6,722 bases of DNA from Cyanobacteria bacterium UBA11370 (GCA_003486645.1 DNGI01000132.1:1-6722); one strand, 5' to 3'. Positions 1 through 6,177 are shown, counted from the first letter of the stretch. The notes: generated by a model from the sequence alone, not told the origin. Numbers and translations: made by a program.

Positions 1-21
1 ACAAACAACAAACAACAAACA
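1..21. repeat. Heptanucleotide tandem repeat (ACAAACA x3)
   Basis: Three perfect head-to-tail copies of the 7-mer ACAAACA open the window and stop one base before the stop codon of the adjacent glycosyltransferase. The array may continue outside the window. Short tandem heptamers are a known feature of cyanobacterial genomes. No function is visible, although the array lies just past the 3' end of the gene on its minus-strand transcript. Confidence 0.75.
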
Positions 22-22
22 C

Positions 23-1171
23 TCAAGCTGCTTCTTGTTTCTGAACAAGCTGATGTAAATAAGCGGCTGTATTTTCTACCCCGTTAAAGTCAAAAGAAAT
101 ACTATGTGGCTTTTTGCTAAGACAGGTAATAACTTTCTTGGCAAACTGAATAGGTTGTAAATCATCAGGCTGAAGAACATCCACAACCCCTAACTGTCCT
201 AACTTTTCAGCGCGAATTGTTTGCTCTTGATCGTTATTTCCAGTGAAGGGTAAAAGTAGCGATCGCACACCTGTCCTCAGAATATTCATGGTGGTGTTGT
301 AGCCTGACATACTAATCGACAAATCAGCCTGTTTCATGTAAGTTAAAAGCTGAGGTGTGTAGCGTTCAACTGTGATATTCGTTTGATTGACGGCTAAGTT
401 TTGGAGTTTAACAAACACATCCTCCGGGATAAAGGGTCCAGTAAACATTTGAATATGGTGGGGTAATTTTTTCTTGAGAATTGGAGCCGTTTTTACCACA
501 CATTCGAGTAATTCATGTCCGAATCTACCGCCGCCAACCGTCGCTAAAATTATTGGTTTTTGACTCTCGCTAACCTCTGGAAGTGGCTGTGCCACATAAC
601 CTGTATAATGCACGTCACAACTTAAATCATCAAGGCGAGAAAAGCTTTCTTCTAATTTAACAAAAACTGGATCGCCATGAATCAGTAACAGATCAAAGTA
701 TTGATTCATTAATCGACAAATTTTCTCTTCATGACGAGCTTGATTTTGCTTAGTTACTACTATATCCCGCAGGCTACAAACAACTTTTGTTTCTAATACT
801 TTCGCTTGCTCTAATAACGGAATTAACTCAAAGGAGAAGCGCCGTCTACCAAAGGGAAATAGCTCAATGATTAAAATATCGGGTTGAAATTGATCAAACA
901 CATTTAATAATTGATTCCGGCGCAGGATTTGAGCTTGTTCTAAATTGAGTGAACTATCTACAACCTCAAGTTCTTGGAATTCAGAATCGGTTTTAATCGC
1001 AGGAATATTAACCACTTGAACCGAAGAGGGTATTTCAAAGCCTTCTATAACTTCACCCCCGTTAATAAAACAAATCTGGAAATTTGAACTTAGCCCCCGG
1101 ACAATTTCCATACTGCGAACAAGATGTCCCATTCCCAGAATATGTTGGCAATAAAACATTACTTTTTTCAT
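23..1171 (-). CDS. GT-B glycosyltransferase, MurG/GT28-like (COG4671 type)
   Basis: This 382-residue protein is predicted to transfer a sugar from a nucleotide-sugar donor; the acceptor cannot be told from sequence. The N-terminal Rossmann half opens with MKKVMFYCQH followed by the glycine-rich loop GMGHLVRS (residues 13-20), as in MurG-like enzymes. ELFPFGRR (103-110) follows. The C-terminal, donor-binding half has GGGRFGHE (213-220), SMSGYNTT (287-294) and NDQEQTIRAEKL (313-324), matching the GT28 C-terminal pattern SxSGYNT and EQxxRAxxL. There is no signal peptide or membrane segment, so it is probably cytosolic or peripheral. The ATG at 1171 follows an AAAGG ribosome-binding site about 11 nt upstream. 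It lies 71 nt downstream of a related, now disrupted glycosyltransferase gene on the same strand, probably in one operon. Length and motifs look intact. The family call is firm; the pathway (for example exopolysaccharide or lipid glycosylation) is unknown. Confidence 0.88.
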   Translation of the reverse strand: MKKVMFYCQHILGMGHLVRSMEIVRGLSSNFQICFINGGEVIEGFEIPSSVQVVNIPAIKTDSEFQELEVVDSSLNLEQAQILRRNQLLNVFDQFQPDILIIELFPFGRRRFSFELIPLLEQAKVLETKVVCSLRDIVVTKQNQARHEEKICRLMNQYFDLLLIHGDPVFVKLEESFSRLDDLSCDVHYTGYVAQPLPEVSESQKPIILATVGGGRFGHELLECVVKTAPILKKKLPHHIQMFTGPFIPEDVFVKLQNLAVNQTNITVERYTPQLLTYMKQADLSISMSGYNTTMNILRTGVRSLLLPFTGNNDQEQTIRAEKLGQLGVVDVLQPDDLQPIQFAKKVITCLSKKPHSISFDFNGVENTAAYLHQLVQKQEAA

Positions 1172-1214
1172 TGATTTACGCCTTTATTCATTAGGTATTT
1201 GGAAAAAATATGAC

Positions 1215-1234
1215 CTCTAATTATTGAATTAGAG
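1215..1234 (-). terminator. Hairpin between the two glycosyltransferase genes, possible weak terminator
   Basis: A perfect 8-bp inverted repeat, CTCTAATT / AATTAGAG, has a 4-nt loop. It sits 8 nt past the stop codon of the upstream glycosyltransferase. On the minus strand the stem is followed after 6 nt by a run of six T. The stem is A/T-rich, so termination would be weak. It could act as a partial terminator or attenuator lowering expression of the downstream gene. On the plus strand it is also followed by a T-rich stretch, so the strand assignment rests on the neighbouring genes. Confidence 0.35.
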
Positions 1235-2323
1235 TATTTTAATTAAGCACGATGAGTAGAAAGAATGTGAGGAAATGCAACGGGTTTCTTGGACACCAAC
1301 CTAGTCGCTGAACTATGCAGCAAGGTGAAAATATCTTCTGCAATTCTCGGTAGTGCATCTAAATCTAAGCGAGACACAGGGGGAAGGTGATTAGGCTTAC
1401 TACTAAGCTGATCTAAGACAGCATTGAGTAAATTTTCAGAGGTGAGATAATCCGGATGAATCGTTTTAAATAAACCCAGATTCGCCATACGTTCAGCTCG
1501 AATCCATTGCTCTTGCACGGGTTCAATCCGAGGAACAATCACCGCTCGTTTACTGAGAGAAAGAATTTCACAAATTGTATTGTAACCCCCCATAGAAACA
1601 ATCGCGTCAGCCGCATCCATATAGCTGGTTATATCATCACTAAATTCGCAAATTTTTACCTTGGGGTACTGTTCTCCCTTGCGATATAACTTCTGTCTGT
1701 GAAATAAGGGCATTTCCGGACCAGAAATAATCAAACTCTTGATAGAATGTTGGGAGGGTAAGTGAGATAACCCAGTTAGGTAGGTATCGATTAAACGGTA
1801 GCCATCACCCCCCCCACCAGGAGTAACTAAAACTAGGTGTTCATCGGGTTTAATTTGCAGTTCCTGACGCAGAAGACGACGAGATTTATGCCCATAATCT
1901 CGGCGGATATATCCACAAAAATGAGATTTATGACAAACAGAGGGTGGAAATTGATATTCTTGAGTTACATCGAATACCTCTGACATACCGACAATTAAAA
2001 CCCGGTCGTAATGCCATTGCAGTGCATCATAATAACCGTACTTATGCCATTCTCCAATCGTAATTTCAGGACTATCCAGGATATCTCGCAGCAGCAGCAC
2101 AAGTTTGGTTTCAGGAAGACGAGTTTTCAAGTAGTCTAACGTCGGTTTTAACTCCCCTTGCAATCCGTAAGGCTTTTTATCCACTAACAGCAAATCCGGC
2201 TTAAAATTAACGACTGCTGTTTTAATTAAGTCAGAACGTAGCTTGGACAATTCATCAGTCCCTGTACTCAGATATTTGGCTGAGATTTCACCCGATTCAT
2301 TGCGTCCGATGCAGGGAAGTTTG

Positions 2324-2329
2324 ATATAA
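2324..2329. repeat. Target-site duplication ATATAA, left copy
   Basis: ATATAA lies immediately left of the MITE-like element and recurs immediately right of it at 2441-2446. Keeping only one copy restores the interrupted glycosyltransferase frame (…GAT TAT ATC AAA…, reading D-Y-I-K). This is strong support for a true duplication made at insertion. Confidence 0.85.
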
Positions 2330-2440
2330 CTCACATCTTGCACCAGTCGCAATAAGCCTGTAAAAGCTAGGTTTTTGGTGATTACGTTAACGAGAAATCA
2401 AGGGTTGTAGCGCTTTGTTGAGAATGGTGCAAGATCTCAG
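2330..2440. mobile_element. MITE-like element, copy 1 (111 bp), inserted in a glycosyltransferase gene
   Basis: The ends are inverted: left CTCACATCTTGCACCA and, read inward from the right, CTGAGATCTTGCACCA (14 of 16 match, about 21 of 26 if extended). The flanks are ATATAA on both sides (2324-2329 and 2441-2446), a target-site duplication. The exact boundary can slide by one base because the shared flank is GATATAA. The interior contains the palindromes GTTAAC and AGCGCT and no plausible coding region. It is identical to 6612-6722. It is too short to encode a transposase, so it is presumably a non-autonomous derivative of an IS elsewhere in the genome. The parent family is not identifiable here; a 6-bp duplication is compatible with several IS families. 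Confidence 0.9.
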
Positions 2441-2446
2441 ATATAA
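2441..2446. repeat. Target-site duplication ATATAA, right copy
   Basis: This is the right-hand partner of the ATATAA at 2324-2329. It borders the MITE-like element on the side holding the 5' part of the split glycosyltransferase gene. Confidence 0.85.
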
Positions 2447-2617
2447 TCGAGTCTCTGGGGTATCCGAAAGCTGTGCATGACAGGGGAGCCGGATATCACT
2501 AAGATGGAAAGTTCAGGTATGGCATTAAGCAAGTAATTACAAATCGCTAGCATCCGGCGGATGTTCCCAAGACCGAATGAATCGTGAGAGTAGACCATCA
2601 GTCTCATTGTTTAATGT

Positions 2618-2621
2618 CTCC
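2618..2621 (-). promoter_or_regulatory. Ribosome-binding site fixing the true start of the split glycosyltransferase
   Basis: On the minus strand GGAG lies 10 nt upstream of the ATG at 2607. This supports 2607, and not the TTG at 2352 inside the mobile element, as the ancestral start. The N-terminal glycine-rich glycosyltransferase motif is found just after this start. Confidence 0.6.
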
Positions 2622-2719
2622 AAATACGTTTTATTCCGACAGCCAGCTCTTCATTTAGTTGTAATAGTTCTAGTTTCTCTAGCCTTGATTAAGGATTCGT
2701 GAAGCGATTTTGAACGAAC

Positions 2720-2736
2720 ATGAAAGATAGATGAGA
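2720..2736 (-). promoter_or_regulatory. Candidate OmpR/PhoB-type operator upstream of the glycosyltransferase genes
   Basis: Read on the minus strand this is TCTCAT-N5-TTTCAT, an 11-nt-period direct repeat, the usual geometry for OmpR/PhoB-class regulators. A further minus-strand TTTCAT lies at 2745-2750. The box is about 112 nt upstream of the split gene's ATG. Boxes of the same form and spacing occur upstream of the stand-alone receiver gene (3381-3408). Binding by the regulator encoded at 3415-4083 is an inference. Confidence 0.45.
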
Positions 2737-2813
2737 AAACTCTCATGAAAATTTCTCATCGTTGTAGGCGATCGCACCTGATATTAGTAACGTCTCTGAG
2801 ATCCCCGACTTCT

Positions 2814-2842
2814 TATAGCGGTTTTCAGGTTCATGAGGTACA
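2814..2842 (+). repeat. Solo copy of a dispersed 29-bp repeat arm
   Basis: The stretch begins TATAGCGGTTTTCA and ends ATGAGGTACA. It closely matches the right arm of the inverted-repeat element at 6301-6416 (6388-6416 read on the minus strand) and, less closely, its left arm (6301-6329). As at 6301-6416, a G- or C-rich tandem repeat begins within about 15 bp. It is preceded by ATCCCCGACTTCT, which resembles another sequence I recall as frequent in cyanobacterial intergenic DNA. Confidence 0.6.
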
Positions 2843-2856
2843 AATTCCTAGGTTTT

Positions 2857-2889
2857 GGGGAGTGGGGAGTGGGGAGTGGGGAGTGGGGA
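2857..2889 (+). repeat. Heptanucleotide tandem repeat (GGGGAGT x4 plus a partial unit)
   Basis: Four perfect GGGGAGT units (2857-2884) are followed by GGGGA. This is a short tandemly repeated heptamer of the type well known in filamentous cyanobacteria. Copy number is likely to vary between strains. The strand is strongly G-rich and could form unusual DNA structure, but nothing in the sequence shows a function. Confidence 0.85.
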
Positions 2890-2903
2890 AGAAAATTAAG
2901 ATA

Positions 2904-2919
2904 CCTCACCTATTTGAGG
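2904..2919 (-). terminator. Weak hairpin downstream of the stand-alone receiver gene
   Basis: A 5-bp stem, CCTCA / TGAGG, with a 6-nt loop lies about 40 nt past the receiver gene's stop. On the minus strand it is followed by TATCTTAATTTTC. The stem is short and the T tract is broken, so this is at best a weak terminator candidate. Confidence 0.2.
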
Positions 2920-2959
2920 AAGGCTATAGAGAAATCAGAGATCTTGGTATGAAGTTTAT

Positions 2960-3322
2960 TTAATTCTTATCTAAGTGAGTATAGATCCGAGCCAAAAGAT
3001 CTTTGAATTGAAAGGGTTTACTCACAAAATCATTCGCTCCACCTTGCACTCCCGCCACCTTGTTACTAGCCTCGTCACAAGCGCTCACTATAATAATAGG
3101 TAACTCTTTTCCTTGACTACGCAACGCCTTTAACACCGCCCAACCATCTTGACCCGGAAGACCTAAATCTAAGAGTAGCAGGTCAAAACTTTCAGCTAAA
3201 GCCATCGAAACCGCTTGATCGCCATCCGGTGCGATCGCGGTTGTAAACCCATTCTTTCGCAGACCCTTCTCGATAAATGAAGCAATGCGAGATTCGTCTT
3301 CGGCAATCAGAATGCGGTTCAT
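2960..3322 (-). CDS. Stand-alone response-regulator receiver domain (duplicate of the adjacent regulator's receiver)
   Basis: This 120-residue protein is a receiver domain and nothing more. The expected phosphorylation residues are present: acidic pair E8/D9, phosphoacceptor D52 in LLLLDLGLPG, S80, and K102 in SKPF. It starts MNRILIAEDE exactly as the full-length regulator upstream and matches its receiver at about 76 of 120 positions by my count. It therefore looks like a tandem duplicate that lost the winged-helix DNA-binding half. The usual GADDY segment reads GANDF. With no output domain it could act as a phosphate sink for the neighbouring kinase, a competitor, or a CheY-like partner of another protein; the sequence does not decide. 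The ATG at 3322 has no clear ribosome-binding site but matches its paralogue's start. It lies 92 nt after the upstream regulator, with candidate operator boxes in the gap. Confidence 0.9.
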   Translation of the reverse strand: MNRILIAEDESRIASFIEKGLRKNGFTTAIAPDGDQAVSMALAESFDLLLLDLGLPGQDGWAVLKALRSQGKELPIIIVSACDEASNKVAGVQGGANDFVSKPFQFKDLLARIYTHLDKN

Positions 3323-3380
3323 GGGACAATAGGTATAGGGCTACTAATAGTAATGTATTCCCTTACCCTCACAACTGTTT

Positions 3381-3408
3381 GTGAAATTTTAATGAAGTTT
3401 TTATGAGA
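3381..3408 (-). promoter_or_regulatory. Three 11-nt-period direct repeats upstream of the receiver gene
   Basis: On the minus strand the hexamers are TCTCAT (3408-3403), CTTCAT (3397-3392) and TTTCAC (3386-3381), each separated by exactly 5 nt. This is the direct-repeat geometry recognised by OmpR/PhoB-family regulators. From memory it resembles TTCAT-type boxes described for cyanobacterial metal-responsive regulators. The array lies about 58 nt upstream of the receiver gene's ATG and just downstream of the full-length regulator gene. A weak -35/-10 pair (TTGTGA, 16 nt, TACTAT) follows. It may give the receiver gene its own autoregulated promoter. Confidence 0.5.
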
Positions 3409-3414
3409 GTTTTC

Positions 3415-4083
3415 TTAGGCTTGGAAGCGATAACCCATACCTCGGACTGTTTCAATTAACTTACCGCCTAACTTCTTACGCAAGTAACCGATATACACAT
3501 CCACAATATTAGAACCAGGGTCGTAATCATACCCCCAAACATGATTTAAGAGTTGTTCCCGGCTCATCACTTGGCCGCGATGGCGTAGTAAAATTTCTGT
3601 GAGCGTAAATTCCCTAGCTGATAACTCTACCAACTCACCATTGACTCGAACCCGACGAGTGCGTAAGTCTAGCATCACATTCCCCACCATCAGTACCGTT
3701 TCCTCTTTCCCTTTCGGTAAGTGACTCTTACGCAACTGTAACCGTACCCGCGCCAACAACTCTTCAAACCGAAACGGTTTGGTCATATAATCATCTGCAC
3801 CGCCTTCCAGTCCCGCCACTTTATCGCTAATATCATCACGAGCGGTCAGAATAATAATGGGCAACTGTTCCCCCTGACCTCGTAACTCCTCCAACACCTG
3901 CAACCCATCCTTCCCCGGAAGTCCTAAATCTAAGATTAACAGGTCAAAATCGTTACTTTGAGCCATCGCCAAGGCTTCTGGAGCATCTGGTGCTACCACG
4001 GTGGTAAACCCATTTGCTCGTAACCCCTTCTCTAAGAACGAGGCGATGCGGAATTCATCTTCAGCGATTAGAATTCGATTCAT
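3415..4083 (-). CDS. OmpR/PhoB-family response regulator transcription factor
   Basis: This 222-residue DNA-binding regulator is the likely partner of the histidine kinase just upstream. The receiver (1 to about 120) has E8/D9, phosphoacceptor D52 in LLILDLGLPG, T80 in ILTARDD and K102 in TKPF. The C-terminal winged helix (about 128-222) has LSAREFTLTEILL, then MSREQLLNHVWGYDYDPG, then NIVDVYIGYLRKKL and ETVRGMGYRF, all standard for the OmpR/PhoB class. Length is normal and every key residue is present. The ATG at 4083 lies inside the kinase gene, giving a 23-nt overlap. There is no clear ribosome-binding site, so translation is probably coupled to the kinase. The start is supported by the identical beginning of the duplicate receiver downstream. 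Candidate sites for this class of protein lie at 3381-3408 and 2720-2736. The signal is unknown, so I give no gene symbol. Confidence 0.95.
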   Translation of the reverse strand: MNRILIAEDEFRIASFLEKGLRANGFTTVVAPDAPEALAMAQSNDFDLLILDLGLPGKDGLQVLEELRGQGEQLPIIILTARDDISDKVAGLEGGADDYMTKPFRFEELLARVRLQLRKSHLPKGKEETVLMVGNVMLDLRTRRVRVNGELVELSAREFTLTEILLRHRGQVMSREQLLNHVWGYDYDPGSNIVDVYIGYLRKKLGGKLIETVRGMGYRFQA

Positions 4084-5581
4084 CTGACAGGATGTTCTGT
4101 GTAAGTTCTAAAGGAAGAATAATTGTAAATTGAGAGCCAACATTGAGCTGACTCTGGAGTTGTACCGTACCACCATGAGCGATAGCGATCGCTTTTACTA
4201 TCGCTAATCCCAAACCCGCTCCCTCAGAACGGCGGCGGCTATTCGGGAGTCTAGCGAAACGCTCAAAAATCCGCTGTTGATCAGCCGGAGCAATGCCTTT
4301 TCCGGTATCACGCACCCAGAAGTACACAAAACGCCTATTAATCTTTGATCCTAGAGCAATTAGCTGCCTTTGAGTTGTATGCTGAGTCGCATTTTGGGCT
4401 AAATTCATGATCGCTTGGGTGAGCCGCTGACGGTCAGCCACAATCAAACCCGAACCGATATAATCAAGTTGCCAATCTCGTTCAGCGAGTGCTTTCACCT
4501 TGGCGAACAGTTCCTCGGTGAATGAACCCACTTCTACTGTTTCCGGTTGTAAAAAATCCCATCGCTCTGCTTTCGCCAGTAAAATTAGGTCATTGACCAA
4601 TCGACTCATCCGGTCTAATTCATCCATGACCAATTCCAGCGTTTCTTGCTGTTCTTGGGGGTCATCGCCTAACAATTCCAAATGACCTCGGATAATCGTT
4701 ATCGGTGTTCGGAGTTCATGACCCGCATCATTAATTAAATTCCGTTGGCTCGTAAACGCGGCTTCCAAACGATCTAACATTTGATTAAACGTCGTCGTCA
4801 ACTCCGCAATTTCCCCTCCTCCCTCTACAGAAATACGTTGAGTTAAATCCGTTTCTGTAATTGAACGCGCCGTTTCTGTCAGCAAGCGTAGAGGCGCAAG
4901 TACCCGTCCTGCTGCTCCCCAGGCGAGTAGGGACGCAAAAACCATGACCGCTAGTGTTACCTGGATCACGACTAAAACGGCTTCATCGACTTCCTCTCGT
5001 TCCCCACTTGTAACGTGAGCGACTACAAATAGTCCCACAGTTTTGCCTCTAATCTTGACGGGTTCAACACAGTAGAGGATAGTACCCACTGATGTTTCCT
5101 TCCGACCTCGTTGAGGTTCAGTGAGTCTAGTCCATTGCTGAACGAGGGGGGAATTCGGTTGTAAAGGGTCTGGTAGTGCTTTAGGACTGGATTTGTAAAA
5201 TTGACCGTTAACAAAGGTCAGTAAAAACTCATCATCATTGGGAATATTGCGGGACAGGAAAACCTTCAATAAAGCCGCAACATCTTCTCCAAACGGCTGA
5301 CCTGTTGTGGGGTTAATTCCCTGTTCTAGTAATTTGTGAAACTCTTGTACTTCCTGCGCTAGAGAGCTTTCTACCCGCTGTTCGACACGCTCAAACAAAA
5401 CTTGACGGATGATCCCAATAGAGGCTGCTGTAAAGCAAGCCATCAGGATAACATACCAAGCCAAGATGCGGGTTCGAGCTTCCCAAAAAATACTCCGCCA
5501 CCGATGAAACCCCTTAGTTTTAGTCACTTCAGGATTTTGATGGCTGTTCGCTGAAGCAATTTTTGCACCTACTTTGGTCAC
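4061..5581 (-). CDS. Membrane-bound sensor histidine kinase (HAMP-HisKA-HATPase)
   Basis: This 506-residue sensor kinase would autophosphorylate and pass phosphate to the overlapping response regulator. A basic cytoplasmic tail (about 1-36) leads to membrane segment 1 (about 38-59). A roughly 140-residue extracytoplasmic sensing region follows, then membrane segment 2 (about 201-223) and a HAMP linker (about 224-278). The HisKA helix carries phospho-acceptor H288 in GHELRTPITIIRGH. The ATPase domain shows the N box with N393 and N397 in IMNLAQNATQHT, the G1 box DTGKGI (425-430) and the G2 box GAGLGLA (454-460). All catalytic motifs are intact. The start at 5581 is GTG without a clear ribosome-binding site. 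Another in-frame GTG 18 codons later would also keep every domain, so the exact N-terminus is uncertain. The sensing region has no motif I recognise, so the stimulus cannot be named. The gene begins 87 nt after the YbjN-domain gene. Confidence 0.95.
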   Translation of the reverse strand: MTKVGAKIASANSHQNPEVTKTKGFHRWRSIFWEARTRILAWYVILMACFTAASIGIIRQVLFERVEQRVESSLAQEVQEFHKLLEQGINPTTGQPFGEDVAALLKVFLSRNIPNDDEFLLTFVNGQFYKSSPKALPDPLQPNSPLVQQWTRLTEPQRGRKETSVGTILYCVEPVKIRGKTVGLFVVAHVTSGEREEVDEAVLVVIQVTLAVMVFASLLAWGAAGRVLAPLRLLTETARSITETDLTQRISVEGGGEIAELTTTFNQMLDRLEAAFTSQRNLINDAGHELRTPITIIRGHLELLGDDPQEQQETLELVMDELDRMSRLVNDLILLAKAERWDFLQPETVEVGSFTEELFAKVKALAERDWQLDYIGSGLIVADRQRLTQAIMNLAQNATQHTTQRQLIALGSKINRRFVYFWVRDTGKGIAPADQQRIFERFARLPNSRRRSEGAGLGLAIVKAIAIAHGGTVQLQSQLNVGSQFTIILPLELTQNILSDESNSNR

Positions 5582-5642
5582 GGTTCGTTATCTACGATTG
5601 CCTTAGCTAACTAGAAAACGGACGGTGAGTGGATTATTAAGT

Positions 5643-5669
5643 TCCTTAACGAAATGTAACCATTACATT
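5643..5669 (-). promoter_or_regulatory. Palindrome and HLR1-like half site upstream of the histidine kinase
   Basis: A perfect 7-bp inverted repeat, AATGTAA / TTACATT with a 3-nt centre (5653-5669), abuts the stop codon of the YbjN gene. Part of it, GTTACATT (minus strand, 5660-5653), fits one half of the cyanobacterial HLR1 element bound by RpaB. After 2 nt a second stretch, GTTAAGGA, keeps the GTTA core but not the rest. It could be an operator about 70 nt upstream of the kinase start, or a small 3'-end hairpin of the YbjN transcript. No T-run follows, so it is not a standard terminator. Confidence 0.3.
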
Positions 5670-6172
5670 CAAGCCGCTCCAAACTCAGTTTGTAAGGCTT
5701 CATCATTATCATCTGCGATGGTGGCGACGACCGTAATCGCACGCGAAATTTCTCCCGGTGACAGTTCCGCTACCGTCCGCGACGATAACACCACCACTTG
5801 ATCCTCAACAATGCCAAAACGAGATTCAAAGGTATCAGACCAGTTCATTTCCAGAAGCTTACGCATCAACTGCGCTTCATTTTTAGCCGGAAGACCAAGT
5901 ACGGAAGACCAAACCGTAAAGGTATCCTCATCAGTCGCACCTGTCAGTTCCACAAAGACTTCAACGCTACCATACTTAAACTTCCACAGGTAGCCTTCTT
6001 GATTACGACTTACCATCGCACTATCTTCTTCTGCCAAACTGGAAATCACCGTTTCAATAATCTCCGCATGGTTAACGGTAGTTACATCTTCGATTAACTC
6101 AGTAGAGACTATCTCTTCTGTTGACAAGCCTTCGGTGGAAACCGTTTCCAGATTTGGCTTTTGGATCGTCAT
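5669..6172 (-). CDS. YbjN-domain protein
   Basis: This 167-residue soluble protein has an acidic, Thr/Glu-rich N-terminal tail (about 1-50) followed by a YbjN domain (about 52-160). Recognisable conserved stretches are YLWKFKYGSVEVFVELTG (61-78), TFTVWSSVLGLPAKNEAQLM (84-103), LLEMNWSDTFESRFGI (106-121) and SSRTVAELSPGEISRAITVV (130-149). The domain has a type III secretion chaperone-like fold, and cyanobacterial members are common, but no biochemical activity is established. There is no signal peptide or membrane segment. The ATG at 6172 has a strong GGAGGAA ribosome-binding site 5 nt upstream, so the start is secure and expression may be substantial. It lies 87 nt upstream of the histidine kinase on the same strand. 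Whether the two are co-transcribed is not clear. The domain call is based on remembered family patterns. Confidence 0.85.
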   Translation of the reverse strand: MTIQKPNLETVSTEGLSTEEIVSTELIEDVTTVNHAEIIETVISSLAEEDSAMVSRNQEGYLWKFKYGSVEVFVELTGATDEDTFTVWSSVLGLPAKNEAQLMRKLLEMNWSDTFESRFGIVEDQVVVLSSRTVAELSPGEISRAITVVATIADDNDEALQTEFGAA

Positions 6173-6177
6173 AGAAG

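Larger units (their letters stand above)
1243..2607 (-). pseudogene. GT-B glycosyltransferase gene split by a 111-bp MITE-like insertion
   Basis: The original gene starts at the ATG at 2607, preceded by GGAG at 2618-2621. It reads MRLMVYSHDS, then the glycine-rich loop FGLGNIRR (residues 11-18), then VISGSPVMHSFRIPQRLDY. It is interrupted by an element at 2330-2440. Deleting the element plus one copy of its ATATAA flank (117 nt in all) rejoins the frame exactly and gives 415 residues. The downstream half keeps donor-domain motifs: PGGGGDG (restored 224-230), SMGGYNT (299-305) and EQWIRAERM. In the present state the frame meets a TGA at 2437-2439, one codon into the element, and another at 2398-2400. 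The product would therefore be a 56-residue stub. The 369-codon open frame beginning at the TTG at 2352 has eight element-derived codons and lacks the N-terminal loop, so a working enzyme is unlikely. The gene is related to its downstream neighbour by family and layout, not by close identity. Confidence 0.9.
2608..2959. other. Non-coding, repeat-containing region upstream of the glycosyltransferase genes
   Basis: This 352-nt stretch separates the two-component genes from the glycosyltransferase pair. It should hold the promoter of the latter, though I see no clear -10/-35 pair. It contains candidate OmpR-type direct repeats (2720-2736) inside a perfect 9-bp inverted repeat GATGAGAAA / TTTCTCATC (2730-2738 and 2752-2760). 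It also contains a HIP1 site (2768-2775), a solo copy of a dispersed repeat arm (2814-2842), a heptamer array (2857-2889) and a weak hairpin (2904-2919). The one plus-strand open frame across it is built from the heptamer repeat and is not credible as a gene. Confidence 0.6.

Noticed and set aside
1507..1689. Plus-strand 60-residue frame inside the glycosyltransferase pseudogene
   Set aside because: It is an antisense shadow of a clearly recognised coding frame, with low-complexity composition.
1243..2352. The 369-codon ORF as a complete gene starting with TTG at 2352
   Set aside because: Its first eight codons are mobile-element sequence and the essential N-terminal loop is missing. The true 5' part lies at 2447-2607 beyond the element. 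It is reported as part of a pseudogene.
2745..2963. Plus-strand 72-residue open frame
   Set aside because: The frame is formed largely by the GGGGAGT repeat (protein GSGEWGVG) and other dispersed repeats. It has no family resemblance and runs against all neighbouring genes.
4500..4685. Plus-strand 61-residue frame inside the histidine kinase
   Set aside because: It is Ser/Asn-rich and antisense to the HisKA region, so it is a shadow frame.
5023..5214. Second minus-strand frame inside the histidine kinase
   Set aside because: It overlaps the kinase's sensing region in another frame, without a ribosome-binding site or a known motif.
5653..5669. Intrinsic terminator of the YbjN-domain gene
   Set aside because: The 7-bp A/T-rich palindrome has no following T-run on the minus strand, so it was listed as a possible operator or hairpin instead.
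5798..6097. Two plus-strand frames opposite the YbjN-domain gene
   Set aside because: Both are antisense to a well-supported gene with a strong ribosome-binding site and have no recognisable domain.
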